A DNA stretch of 64,000 nt from Pannonibacter phragmitetus DSM 14782 (GCF_000382365.1 NZ_KB908225.1:75574-139573); one strand, 5' to 3'; positions 1-8,255 are shown, numbered from the stretch's first letter. Numbers and translations: made by a program. Notes: generated by a model not told the origin, from the letters alone.

Positions 1-2
1 CC

Positions 3-734
3 GTGCTGAATGCGGTGCTCAACGAGGCCCAGTTCTGGGATGGCCGCGCCGAAGATCTGGCCGCACAGGCCAAGGGGCCGATCCAGGCCGGTGTCGAAAT
101 GGCCAACACCCCCGATCAGGTGGTGGCGACGCTGAACTCCATGCCCGCCTATGTCAGCCAGTTCAAGGCCGCCTTCCCCGGCGATGGCGATGCTGTCAGC
201 TTCGACAATATGGCCAAGGCCATCGAGGCCTTTGAAGCGACGCTGATCACCCCTGCCCCCTTTGATGCCTGGCTGAACGGCGATGACAACGCCCTGACGC
301 AGGAAGCCAAAGCCGGGCTGCAGCTCTTCATCGACAAGGGCTGCTCGGCCTGCCATTCGGGCGTCAATGTGGGCGGACACGGCTACTACCCCTTCGGCCT
401 GATCGAGAAGCCGGGGTCGGAAATCCTGCCCGCCGGTGACAAGGGCCGCTTTGCCGTGACCGAAACGGCGGGCGATGAATATGTCTTCCGCGCCTCGCCG
501 CTGCGCAACATTGCCCTGACCGCGCCCTACTTCCATTCGGGCAAGGTCTGGGATCTTTCGGTGGCCGTCGAGATCATGGCTGAAAGCCAGCTCGGCGAAG
601 CGCTGAAGCCGGAAGAAACGGCGCAGCTCGTCGCCTTCCTCGGCAGCCTCACCGGCAAGCAGCCGGCGGTGACAGTGCCGGTCCTTCCGGCCGAAACGGC
701 GGCAACGCCGCGCCCGGTGACCGAGATCCGCTGA
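3..734 (+). CDS. Di-heme cytochrome c peroxidase, C-terminal part (5' truncated by window edge)
   Basis: The frame is open to the left edge, so this is the 3' part of a longer gene. The visible 243 residues match the C-terminal half of bacterial di-heme cytochrome c peroxidases (CCP/MauG family): an FWDGRA segment near the start, a CSACH heme-attachment motif around residue 115, and a late APYFHSG segment. The family acts in the periplasm and reduces hydrogen peroxide with electrons from small cytochromes or cupredoxins. The N-terminal heme domain and signal peptide lie outside the window. A strong hairpin follows the stop codon. The family call is firm; the exact substrate is not. Confidence 0.85.
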   Translation: MLNAVLNEAQFWDGRAEDLAAQAKGPIQAGVEMANTPDQVVATLNSMPAYVSQFKAAFPGDGDAVSFDNMAKAIEAFEATLITPAPFDAWLNGDDNALTQEAKAGLQLFIDKGCSACHSGVNVGGHGYYPFGLIEKPGSEILPAGDKGRFAVTETAGDEYVFRASPLRNIALTAPYFHSGKVWDLSVAVEIMAESQLGEALKPEETAQLVAFLGSLTGKQPAVTVPVLPAETAATPRPVTEIR

Positions 735-768
735 TTAACGGCTGATTAACCATCATCTTCTGCGCCAG

Positions 769-794
769 AAGGCGCCCGGCCCGCCGGGCGCCTT
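769..794 (+). terminator. GC-rich hairpin downstream of the peroxidase gene
   Basis: A 12-bp perfect inverted repeat (AAGGCGCCCGGC and its complement, two bases apart) lies 34 bases after the peroxidase stop. There is no clear T-run, so it may be a terminator or a repeat unit. A near copy of the same hairpin lies at 937-960, followed there by GAGTTTTTT, which looks more like a true intrinsic terminator. Confidence 0.5.
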
Positions 795-827
795 GAGTCC
801 GATGACAAAGCAAGAGTTTTCCTCTTT

Positions 828-908
828 CGTCATGGTCGGGCTTGTCCCGGCCATCTGCAAGCCTTTGATTTATATAGATCCTCGGCACAAGGCCGAGGAT
901 GACGATGG
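828..908. repeat. REP-type palindromic repeat, copy 1
   Basis: An imperfect palindrome of about 80 bp. One end reads TCGTCATGGTCGGGCTTGTC and the other ends in GGCCGAGGATGACGA, with CATCTGCAAG...TATAGATC in the middle. Related copies lie at 14316-14384 and 36488-36568. The rest of the gap 735-1062 holds the two GC-rich hairpins and no gene. Confidence 0.75.
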
Positions 909-936
909 AGAGGCCGAAGGTTTGTCAGAAGTCTGG

Positions 937-970
937 GGCGTCCGGCCCGCCGGGCGCCTTGAGTTTTTTC
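937..970 (+). terminator. GC-rich hairpin followed by a T-run
   Basis: The stem GGCGTCCGGC/GCCGGGCGCC (one G-T wobble) is followed by TTGAGTTTTTT. It duplicates the hairpin at 769-794 and sits just upstream of the small secreted-protein gene, so it would insulate the copper genes from upstream transcription. Confidence 0.5.
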
Positions 971-1062
971 CCTGCAGGGCTCCGGATGGCACGGCACAGT
1001 CCACGGCATCGTGAAGGCCTGCGTGCTGGACTTTGCCCCTGCCCCTGCCCTATCGTACTGCC

Positions 1063-1431
1063 ATGTCCCGCTTGCTGATGAACCTGCTTCTTGCTGCCGC
1101 ACTGGTGCTGTCGCCGCTGGTGGCGCTGGCCCATGGCATGGCGCAGGATGGGAAACCCTCCGGACAGCATCACCGGATGGCCATGGCGGCCATGGACCAT
1201 GTGCAGGCGGGGCACGCGGGTGGCCATGAAGACGCAGCCGCCGTTGATGATCCGGCCAGCCTTGCCGCCTGCGCCAGCATTTGCCTTCTGCTCGCCTCCT
1301 TTGCCCTTCCGGCGCAGCCTGCGTCCCTGCCCTCTGCGCCCGTGCAGACGCATGAGGGCGCCTCCGTGCACCTCCCCTCCCCCACCGGCGCCGCGCCGCC
1401 GCTGCAGCCGCCCCGCGCTCTCTCCGCCTGA
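1063..1431 (+). CDS. Small secreted His/Met-containing protein upstream of multicopper oxidase
   Basis: A 122-residue protein with an N-terminal signal peptide (MSRLLMNLLLAAALVLSPLV, then an Ala-Leu-Ala cleavage region). The early mature part is rich in His and Met (HGMAQ, QHHRMAMAAMDH, HAGGHED), followed by a second hydrophobic stretch with two Cys and a Pro-rich tail. I do not recognise a named family. The residue make-up and the multicopper oxidase gene 113 bases downstream suggest a periplasmic or membrane-anchored copper-handling accessory protein; that is inference. The ATG at 1063 was preferred because it begins directly with the signal peptide. Confidence 0.55.
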   Translation: MSRLLMNLLLAAALVLSPLVALAHGMAQDGKPSGQHHRMAMAAMDHVQAGHAGGHEDAAAVDDPASLAACASICLLLASFALPAQPASLPSAPVQTHEGASVHLPSPTGAAPPLQPPRALSA

Positions 1432-1544
1432 AACCTGAGCCCTGATGCGGATGCGCAAGCCTTAAAAGGCGCCGCGCCGCACTGGCTCACCGCCTGATTT
1501 TTTCAACGGACCGGGATGATGCCTCATCCCGTGGAGAGATGTTC

Positions 1545-3047
1545 ATGATCACGACAAGACGCGCCCTGCTGCAGGGCGGCGCCGCCCTTGCGGCCTGTGC
1601 AATGCTGCCTGCCAGCCCGATCCTTGCGGCCACACAGACCGGCACAAGCCCCCTGCCCTTGCGCGCGGTCAAACGCACGCTGGAGGTGAAGGGCCGTGCC
1701 ACCACGGTGCTCGGGCTGGAGGGGCCGTCCGGCCCCGGCCTGACGCTGGACGCCGGCCAGCGGTTTCAGGTCAGCCTGACCAACGGGCTGGACGAGCCAA
1801 CCCTGATCCACTGGCACGGCCAGATCCCGCCCAACGAACAGGACGGCGTGCCGGACATGCCGCTGCCCGCGCTCCGCCCAAGCGAAAGCCGCGCCTATGA
1901 CTTTGCCCCGCGCACGGGCACTTTCTGGATGCACAGCCACATCCCCTTTCAGGAGATGCAGCTTCTGGCCGCGCCGCTGATCGTGCGCAGCGCGGCAGAA
2001 ATGCAGGAGGACCGGCAGGACGTGGTCATGCTGCTGCATGACTTTTCCTTCCAGAGCCCGGAAGAAGTGATGGCCGCCATCGGTGCGGGACATGGCGGCG
2101 GACATGGTGATGCGCATGGGCACGGGCATGGCAGCCATGGCGCGGCTGCGGCGGGCCACGGCGCGCACGCCGGACACTCTCCCGCGAACGGGCCGGCCGG
2201 GATGGACATGTCCGGCGCGCAGATGGCGGGCATGGACCTCAACGATCATGACTGGGACGCCTATCTCGCCAATGACCGGACGCTGGACGACCCGCAGGTG
2301 GTGCAGGTGGAGAAGGGCGGACGGGTGCGGCTGCGCATCATCAACGCCTCTGCCGCAACCGTGTTCTGGATCGAACCCGGCGCACTGGCCGGACGGCTCA
2401 CCGCCGTGGACGGCGATCCGGTGCAGCCGCTTGCGGGCAGCCGCTTCGGCATTGCCATGGGCCAGCGCCTCGACATCGAGCTGGACCTGCCCGCCACATC
2501 AGGAAACTGGCCCATCCTCGCCCGGCGGGAAGGCGCACGGGAGCAGACGGGGCTGATCCTTGCCACGGCAGGCGCCAGCATCAGCAAGCTGCCAGATATG
2601 ACGGAGGCACCAGCACCCGCCTTTGATACGGATCTTTCACAGGAGAGCCGTCTGCGCGCGGCCCACCCCTTGCCGCAGCGCCCGGCGGACCGGCAGATGA
2701 TGGTGATGCTGGGCGGCACCATGCAGCCCTATCTCTGGACCATCAACGGCGCCGTCTGGGGTGAGCATCAGCCACTGGAAGCCGTCAGCGGGGAGAGGGT
2801 GGAAATCACCTTCCACAACATGTCGATGATGGGCCACCCGATGCATCTGCACGGGCACGTGTTCCAGGTGGTGGCGGTCAACGGCCAGCGGCTCTCCGGC
2901 GCACTGCGCGACACCGTCTACGTGCCGCCCATGGCGATGGTGACGGTGGCACTGGATGCAGGCGAGGCGGCGCGCTGGATGCTCCACTGCCACCACATGC
3001 CGCATCTGGTGACCGGCATGATGACGGAGTTTCAGGTTAGCGCCTGA
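1545..3047 (+). CDS. Tat-exported multicopper oxidase (laccase/CopA-like)
   Basis: About 500 residues with a twin-arginine signal (TTRRALLQGG). All four copper-binding segments are visible, numbered from the ATG at 1539: HWHG (91-94), HSH (132-134), HPMHLHGH (433-440) and HCHHMPH (483-489). A His/Gly/Met-rich insert around residues 183-235 resembles the metal-binding loops of copper-resistance oxidases. The likely role is periplasmic oxidation of cuprous copper or phenolic compounds. The second ATG at 1545 is preferred because GGAGAG at 1533-1538 then sits six bases upstream; the ATG at 1539 directly abuts it. The small His/Met-rich secreted protein precedes it and is probably co-expressed. 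Confidence 0.9.
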   Translation: MITTRRALLQGGAALAACAMLPASPILAATQTGTSPLPLRAVKRTLEVKGRATTVLGLEGPSGPGLTLDAGQRFQVSLTNGLDEPTLIHWHGQIPPNEQDGVPDMPLPALRPSESRAYDFAPRTGTFWMHSHIPFQEMQLLAAPLIVRSAAEMQEDRQDVVMLLHDFSFQSPEEVMAAIGAGHGGGHGDAHGHGHGSHGAAAAGHGAHAGHSPANGPAGMDMSGAQMAGMDLNDHDWDAYLANDRTLDDPQVVQVEKGGRVRLRIINASAATVFWIEPGALAGRLTAVDGDPVQPLAGSRFGIAMGQRLDIELDLPATSGNWPILARREGAREQTGLILATAGASISKLPDMTEAPAPAFDTDLSQESRLRAAHPLPQRPADRQMMVMLGGTMQPYLWTINGAVWGEHQPLEAVSGERVEITFHNMSMMGHPMHLHGHVFQVVAVNGQRLSGALRDTVYVPPMAMVTVALDAGEAARWMLHCHHMPHLVTGMMTEFQVSA

Positions 3048-3086
3048 GCGGCAAGGGCAGGGGGAGGGGCATCCTCTCCCCCAAAA

Positions 3087-3102
3087 CTTCGCAATTGCGA
3101 AG
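3087..3102. terminator. Perfect 16-bp palindrome between convergent genes
   Basis: CTTCGCAATTGCGAAG lies between the ends of the convergent multicopper oxidase and ABC exporter genes, preceded by a GGGGGAG/CTCTCCCCC hairpin at about 3060-3082. Its position suggests bidirectional termination. Confidence 0.5.
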
Positions 3103-3168
3103 CTGGTCCCAGGCGGCGGCGGATGCCATATGAACCGCTGGCTTCCGGGACAGTTCTGCCGTCCCCCC

Positions 3169-4893
3169 CTATTGCGCCAGACGCAGCTGGGCGTAGCGGC
3201 TGCCTTCGCGGGCCAGCAGCTCGGCTTCGCTGCCTTCCTCGACAATGCGGCCCTGTTCCACCACGAAAACCCGGTCAGCGCCTGCGATGGTGGCCAGCCG
3301 GTGGGCGATGATCAGTGTGGTGCGGCCGGTGGACAGCTCGGCCAGCGACTGCTGGATCGCCTTTTCCGTCTCCGTGTCGAGGGCGGAGGTCGCCTCGTCG
3401 AGGATGAGGATGGGCGGGTTCTTGAGGAAGATCCGGGCGATGGCAAGCCGCTGCTTCTGCCCGCCGGAGAGTTTCACCCCGCGCTCGCCGATCACCGTAT
3501 CAAGGCCATCGGGCAGGCTTTCCACCAGCTCGTCCAGCCTTGCCCGGCGCACGGCCTCACGGATATCGGCTTCGCTGGCGCCAAGGCGGCCATAGGCGAT
3601 GTTCTCGCGGATGGTTCCGGCAAAAAGGAACACGTCCTGCTGCACGATGCCGATGTTGGACCGCAGCGACTTCAGCGTCAGATCGCGGATACCGGTGCCG
3701 TCGATGGAAATGGCACCGCCGGTCACGTCATAAAAGCGCGGCAGCAGGGAGCAGATGGTCGTTTTGCCCGCGCCGGACGAGCCGACAAAAGCCACCGTTT
3801 CACCCGCCCTGATGGAGAAAGAGACCCCGTTGAGCAGCGGCGCAGCGGCGTTGTAGCCGAACTGCACATCCCTGTAAGCAATATCGCCATTGAGGCGGCC
3901 CACGGCGCGGGCGGCCGGACGGTCGGCAATATCCGGCTTGACGGCCAGGAAGGAGAGATAGCGCTGAAAGCCGGCGATGCCCTTCGGATAGGTCTCGATG
4001 ACGGAGTTGATCTTCTCCACCGGGCGGAAGAACACGTTGACCAGCAGCAGGAAACCGACAAAGCCGCCCGCGCTCAGCTCGCCGCGCACCACGAACCAGG
4101 AGCCCGCCAGCATCACCACCACCTGCACGAAGCGCATGGACAGGTAGGACAGCGACATGGAGGCGGCCATCACCTTGTAGGCGGCAAGCTTCGTGTCGCG
4201 GTAGCGGGTGTTGCTGTCGGCAAAGAGGGCGCGCTCGTGGTCCTCGTTGGCAAAGGCCTGCACCACGCGGATGCCGCCGACATTCTCCTCGATCCGGGCG
4301 TTGAAATCCGCCACCCGGCCATAGAGCGCGTGCCAGGTTGCCGTCATCCGGCCGCCGAAATGCGTCGTCACCCAGGCGGTGACCGGCACGACGACACCGG
4401 TGATCAGCGCCAGTTCGGTGTGCACATGCAGCATCAGGAAGAAGGCGCCGATCAGCGTCATCAGCGCGATGAACAGATCTTCCGGGCCATGGTGCGCCAC
4501 CTCACCGATTTCCTCCAGATCCTTGGTCAGCCGGGCGACGAGATGGCCGGTCTTCTGATTGTCGAAATAGCCGAAGGAGAGTTTCTGCAGGTGATCAAAG
4601 GCCTTGCGCCGCATCTCCGTCTCGATGGCGATGCCCAGCATGTGGCCCCAATAGGTGACGATGATCTGAAGCCCCGCATTGCAGAAATAGATCGCCATCA
4701 GTCCCAGAACCGCCAGCGCGATGAGGCCGAGCTGGCCTGTCGGCAACAGCCGGTCAATGAACAGCGTCACGGCCAGCGGAAACGCCAGCTCCAGCATGCC
4801 GGACGCAACGGCGCTGCCGAAATCCAGCGCGAAAAGGCCCTTGTGCGGCTTGTAATAGGCGGCAAAGCGCCGGATCAGATCGGATTTTGTCAT
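3169..4893 (-). CDS. ABC exporter, fused membrane and ATPase domains (MsbA/lipid-drug type)
   Basis: A 574-residue half-transporter. The N-terminal membrane domain (about residues 1-320, six predicted helices) is followed by a nucleotide-binding domain with Walker A (GSSGAGKTT, near residue 370), the signature LSGGQKQR, Walker B (ILILDEATSALD) and an H-loop (IIAHRLATI). The length and order are typical of type IV exporters such as MsbA, which act as homodimers in the inner membrane on lipids or amphipathic drugs. The substrate cannot be told. A RIME-like repeat lies immediately upstream (4950-5152), so the gene appears to stand alone. Confidence 0.88.
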   Translation of the reverse strand: MTKSDLIRRFAAYYKPHKGLFALDFGSAVASGMLELAFPLAVTLFIDRLLPTGQLGLIALAVLGLMAIYFCNAGLQIIVTYWGHMLGIAIETEMRRKAFDHLQKLSFGYFDNQKTGHLVARLTKDLEEIGEVAHHGPEDLFIALMTLIGAFFLMLHVHTELALITGVVVPVTAWVTTHFGGRMTATWHALYGRVADFNARIEENVGGIRVVQAFANEDHERALFADSNTRYRDTKLAAYKVMAASMSLSYLSMRFVQVVVMLAGSWFVVRGELSAGGFVGFLLLVNVFFRPVEKINSVIETYPKGIAGFQRYLSFLAVKPDIADRPAARAVGRLNGDIAYRDVQFGYNAAAPLLNGVSFSIRAGETVAFVGSSGAGKTTICSLLPRFYDVTGGAISIDGTGIRDLTLKSLRSNIGIVQQDVFLFAGTIRENIAYGRLGASEADIREAVRRARLDELVESLPDGLDTVIGERGVKLSGGQKQRLAIARIFLKNPPILILDEATSALDTETEKAIQQSLAELSTGRTTLIIAHRLATIAGADRVFVVEQGRIVEEGSEAELLAREGSRYAQLRLAQ

Positions 4894-4949
4894 GGAACTT
4901 CAGGGCTTTACGTGCAGGGCAGGGGAGGCTGGAGGAGAAAAGTCTTCTC

Positions 4950-5152
4950 CTTTTGCCGCAGCGCTCCTCTCCCCCCTTGAGGGGGAGATGTCAGCGCAAG
5001 CTGACAGAGGGGGGTGGAAGCGCTTCAGCACGGCGGGAACTCTCTTGATGACGGACAGCCAGATACCCCCCTCTGCCCCCTGCCGGGGGCATCTCCCCCT
5101 CAAGGGGGGAGAGAAGTTGGGGCCTGGCTGGCCGTCCGTGGTAAACACCGCC
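4950..5152. repeat. RIME-like palindromic mosaic element, copy 1
   Basis: About 200 bp bounded by long inverted arms (CTCTCCCCCCTTGAGGGGGA and its complement), with inner palindromes TGTCAGCGCAAGCTGACA and GCCCCCTGCCGGGGGC. One edge carries TTTGCCGCAGCG and the other GGTAAACACC, the same boundary words seen in reverse at other copies. It lies between the divergent ABC exporter and FhuC-type genes. Confidence 0.85.
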
Positions 5153-5227
5153 CCGGCAAAGGGCAGGGGAGGGGGGACAGCAACGGCGGGCAGGGCGCTT
5201 GACCTTTCGGCCCCGATCCGCGAAACA

Positions 5228-5242
5228 TGAAAACATAACTCC
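5228..5242. promoter_or_regulatory. Weak candidate iron-type operator upstream of the lone FhuC-like ATPase
   Basis: TGA-N9-TCC lies 30 bases before the ATG at 5272. The same half-site spacing (TGA-N9-TCA) occurs as longer palindromes before the siderophore importer and the TonB receptor. The arms here do not extend further, so chance is a real possibility. Confidence 0.25.
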
Positions 5243-5271
5243 AGTTTGACCAGTAACGGAATCCGGGTTTC

Positions 5272-6105
5272 ATGTCCATGTCCGCCAGCGCCCTCCGGGC
5301 TGACGCCGCGCTGTCCCTCGACCTTCCGCTGGCCCTCGCCTTTTCTCTGGAAAATGTCAGCTTCCGCCTTGGGGACAAGGTGCTGCTGCAGCAGCTGGAT
5401 CTGGACCTGCCGGCGGGCAAGTCCATCGCGCTCATCGGGCATAACGGCTCGGGCAAATCCACGCTGCTGAAGCTGCTCGGCCGCCAGCAGGAGGCGGCCG
5501 GCGGCACCATCCGCTTTCAGGGCGAGGCCTTGAGGCGCTGGAACGCCCGCGCCTTTGCCCGCAAACTCGCCTATCTGCCGCAGCACACGCCCGTGGCCCC
5601 CGGCATGCTGGTGCGCGAGCTTGTGGCCCTGGGCCGCTATCCCTGGCATGGCGCCCTGGGCCGCTTTGGCGCCGCCGACAAGGCCAAGGTGGAGGAGGCG
5701 CTGGCCCGTACCGGCATGGAGCCTTTCGCCGACCGGCTGGTGGACACGCTGTCCGGCGGCGAGCGCCAGCGCGCCTGGCTCGCCATGATGGTGGCGCAGG
5801 ATGCGGACTGCCTGCTGCTGGACGAGCCGATTTCCGCGCTCGACATCGGCCACCAGCTGGAAGTGCTGGGCCTGATCCGCGATCTGGTGCGTGACAAAGG
5901 GCTGACGGCCATCACCGTGCTGCATGATATCAACATGGCCGCCCGCTTCTGTGATCACATCGTGGCGCTGCACTCCGGGCAGAAGATCCTTGAGGGCAGC
6001 CCGGCGGACATCATGACCAGCGAGGCGCTGCGGCGCATCTACAACGTCGACATGGACGTCCTGCCCGCCGCTTCCTCCGGCCATCCGGTGGCACTGGTCC
6101 GCTGA
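5272..6105 (+). CDS. Iron-siderophore ABC transporter ATP-binding protein (FhuC-type), lone
   Basis: 277 residues. Walker A (GHNGSGKST), Q-loop (YLPQHTPV), signature LSGGERQR, Walker B (CLLLDEPISALD) and the HDINMAARFCDH segment are typical of FhuC/FepC-type ATPases of the vitamin B12/siderophore import family. It would energise uptake of ferric hydroxamate or a similar chelate at the inner membrane. No permease or binding protein is adjacent; repeat elements flank it on both sides. Its partners may be encoded elsewhere, or it may be left over from a broken cluster. The start ATG at 5272 is followed by a second in-frame ATG at 5278. Confidence 0.85.
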   Translation: MSMSASALRADAALSLDLPLALAFSLENVSFRLGDKVLLQQLDLDLPAGKSIALIGHNGSGKSTLLKLLGRQQEAAGGTIRFQGEALRRWNARAFARKLAYLPQHTPVAPGMLVRELVALGRYPWHGALGRFGAADKAKVEEALARTGMEPFADRLVDTLSGGERQRAWLAMMVAQDADCLLLDEPISALDIGHQLEVLGLIRDLVRDKGLTAITVLHDINMAARFCDHIVALHSGQKILEGSPADIMTSEALRRIYNVDMDVLPAASSGHPVALVR

Positions 6106-6230
6106 GCCAGCGGGCGGGCACGCAGGTTTTGCTTTGATGCCGGAAAGGCAAGCCGTTTCAGAGTTTTGGCACAAGTTGGCAGCCGGAGTTTCAATGCCCG
6201 GCCTATCTCCCCCTTTCCCCTTGAGGAGCA

Positions 6231-6432
6231 GTATTTACACCGGATTGCCCGTCAGGCTCCAACTCCTCTCCCCCCTTGAGGGGGAGATGCCCCCGGCAGG
6301 GGGCAGAGGGGGGTAACGGACTGTCCGTTTATGAGAGAGATTGCCGTATTGAGGCGCTGCTACCCCCCTCTGTCTGCTGACGCAGACATCTCCCCCTCAA
6401 GGGGGGAGAGGGGCGCTGCGGCAAAAGGAGGG
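6231..6432. repeat. RIME-like palindromic mosaic element, copy 2
   Basis: A complete copy with left boundary GTATTTACACCGG, arms CTCTCCCCCCTTGAGGGGGA and complement, inner palindromes GCCCCCGGCAGGGGGC and TGTCTGCTGACGCAGACA, and right boundary GGGGCGCTGCGGCAAAAG. A further short CCCCTCAAGGGG palindrome follows at about 6470-6482, ending just before the parD-like stop. The gap 6106-6499 holds these repeats and no gene. Confidence 0.85.
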
Positions 6433-6499
6433 TGCGCTCCTCCTCCATGCGTCCGTTACAAACACTGCCCCTCAAGGGGAAGGGGGACTGAAAACCGCC

Positions 6500-6760
6500 C
6501 TAGCCACGCTTGCGCGCTTCCGCTCTCAGTTCGTTCAGAAGCCCGCCGGCATCCAGCTGGCGGCCTTCACCGCTCGCCATGCCTTCATCATAGGCCTGTT
6601 TCAGGCGGGCCAGCTCCAGCTGGCGAACCTCTTCCCGCTGCTCCCACAACCGCAGGGCTTCGCGGACGATTTCGCTGTTTGAAGCATAGCCGCCGCTGTC
6701 AACGGCAGCCTGCATCATCGCAGCCTGGTGCGGGGTGAGGGATACGGTCAGGGTGCGCAT
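6500..6760 (-). CDS. ParD-like ribbon-helix-helix antitoxin without a toxin partner
   Basis: 86 residues. The N-terminus (MRTLTVSLTP) and the helix GGYASNSEIVREALRLWEQR match the ribbon-helix-helix fold of ParD antitoxins, followed by a charged toxin-binding tail (residues 45-86). ParD normally represses its own promoter and neutralises ParE encoded immediately downstream, often overlapping. Here the downstream side is a short palindromic remnant and a RIME-like element within 20 bases of the stop, and no ParE-like frame is visible. The ATG at 6760 was chosen because the strand pattern of the fold begins there. Confidence 0.75.
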   Translation of the reverse strand: MRTLTVSLTPHQAAMMQAAVDSGGYASNSEIVREALRLWEQREEVRQLELARLKQAYDEGMASGEGRQLDAGGLLNELRAEARKRG

Positions 6761-7038
6761 GGGTGTAGCCTTCCTTTGCGGCCATTTTACCACGCATAAC
6801 AAGATCCAACAGTTCTTGTTAGAAGCACCTCGTGCCAGTTCTGGAAGAGCCTTCCCCCTCGCGCGCGGCTCAAGCGCTTGCGCAAATCCAGCGCCGCGCG
6901 CCGTCTCTCCTCTGGACAGCGGGCAGGGGAGGGGCCTACTGTGCGTTTGTGCACAAGCTGATTTTCTTCAGTGTCTTCAGTGCACAAGCCATCTCAAGAC
7001 GGGGTGCAGCCGCGCCCTGAGCTCATGGGTTGCCCCGC

Positions 7039-7503
7039 ATGACCGACGGACCTGAAAAGACCGCCTTTCTCTCCGCCCGCGTGCCGGTGAGCCTGAGGAA
7101 CAGGTTCAAGGCCGCCGCCGCGCAGCGGGGGCTGAAGGTGCAGGAGCTTCTGAACGAGCTGCTTACCAACTACACGGAGGGGCTGAACCGGCGCGAGCCT
7201 TCGGCGACGGAGGTCATCCACCTCCTGCGCGCCCAGAAGGAGCGGCTGATGCGCCTCGGCCTCCTGCATCTTTATCTCACCGGCCCGCTCGCCCGGGGCG
7301 AGCCTTCCACCGGGCAGGAGGTGAACCTGTCCTATGAGCTGGACCCGCAGGCGGGCCTGTCCCTGCTCAGCATCGGCCGGGTGGGCGGCATCATCACCGC
7401 CTCTCTGCCGGATGACCTGAAGGTCACGCTCGTTCCCCGCAAGAAAGCCGTTTCCGCCGCCACCTATGCCAGCAGCACGGACGACGAGATCCGGGTGTTC
7501 TGA
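7039..7503 (+). CDS. Ribbon-helix-helix-like head fused to a degenerate MNT nucleotidyltransferase domain
   Basis: 154 residues. Residues 7-48 (TAFLSARVPVSLRNRFKAAA onward) look like a ribbon-helix-helix or similar small DNA-binding head. Residues 60-154 follow the minimal nucleotidyltransferase (MNT) plan: HLYLTGPLARGE (78-88) at the GS-x-ARG position, then EVNLSYELDPQAGLSLL, KVTLVPRKKA and a final IRVF. The catalytic signature appears lost: GS is GP, and the metal-binding DxD is ExN (94-96). I infer a non-catalytic domain used for binding or regulation. The metallophosphoesterase gene starts 17 bases after its stop, so the two are probably one operon. No HEPN partner is visible. The ATG at 7039 was preferred over TTG at 7030. 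Confidence 0.55.
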   Translation: MTDGPEKTAFLSARVPVSLRNRFKAAAAQRGLKVQELLNELLTNYTEGLNRREPSATEVIHLLRAQKERLMRLGLLHLYLTGPLARGEPSTGQEVNLSYELDPQAGLSLLSIGRVGGIITASLPDDLKVTLVPRKKAVSAATYASSTDDEIRVF

Positions 7504-7520
7504 GGGGAGGGGAGGGTCGC

Positions 7521-8255
7521 ATGCGCATTGCCGTCATTTCCGATGTTCATGGCAACCTGATTGCCCTCGATGCAGTGCTGGACCACATCGCCCGGCAGCA
7601 GCCGGACGCGATCGTCAATCTCGGCGACCTTGTCTCCGGCCCTTATGATCCCCAAGGCAGCGCCGAGCGCCAGATGCGCCTTGCGGCCATGACCCTTGCG
7701 GGCAACCACGAGCGCCAGCTGCTGGAGGGCGGAACCGGGGCCTCTGACAGTTTCGCCAGAGCCCGGATCACGCAGGCGCACATGGACTGGATCGCCAGCC
7801 TGCCGCAGACGCTGACGCTGGCGGATGGCGAAGTCTTCGCCTGCCATGGCAGCCCGGCGGGCGGTGACCTTGACTATCTGCTGGAAGATGTCAGCCGGGG
7901 CTTTCCGGTGCTGGACACGCAAGCAGCCATCGCCAGCCGCATTGCAGGCATCGGCCGCGCCCGTGTTGTGCTCTGCGGCCACACCCACATTCCGCGCCTT
8001 GCCTGGGTGGACGGGGTGCTGATCGTCAATCCCGGCAGTGTGGGCATGCCCGCCTATGCGGATGACGCCCCCGTGCCGCATGTCATGGAAGCCGGCACGC
8101 CGCATGCCCGCTACGCCATGGTGGAGCGCACGGCACACGGCTGGGCAGCCACCTTCAACGCCATCCCTTACGACTTTGCCGCCGCCGCAGACCAGGCAAA
8201 GCAGGCAGGCCGTGAGGCCACCGCAACAGCCACCCTGACCGGGCGCATGAGGTGA
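7521..8255 (+). CDS. Metallophosphoesterase (YfcE/calcineurin-like)
   Basis: 244 residues with the full calcineurin-like motif series in order: SDVHGN (residues 7-12), GDLVSGP, GNHE, then CGHTHIPR and NPGSVG in the C-terminal half. These place two metal ions in a phosphodiesterase or phosphatase site. The protein is probably cytosolic and its substrate is unknown. GGGGAGGG lies just before the ATG at 7521. It follows the RHH-MNT gene by 17 bases on the same strand. Confidence 0.85.
   Translation: MRIAVISDVHGNLIALDAVLDHIARQQPDAIVNLGDLVSGPYDPQGSAERQMRLAAMTLAGNHERQLLEGGTGASDSFARARITQAHMDWIASLPQTLTLADGEVFACHGSPAGGDLDYLLEDVSRGFPVLDTQAAIASRIAGIGRARVVLCGHTHIPRLAWVDGVLIVNPGSVGMPAYADDAPVPHVMEAGTPHARYAMVERTAHGWAATFNAIPYDFAAAADQAKQAGREATATATLTGRMR

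Noticed and set aside
3130-4980. A plus-strand open frame of 616 codons opposite the ABC exporter
   Set aside because: It is antisense to a full exporter with Walker A, signature and Walker B motifs; its own translation has no recognisable pattern.
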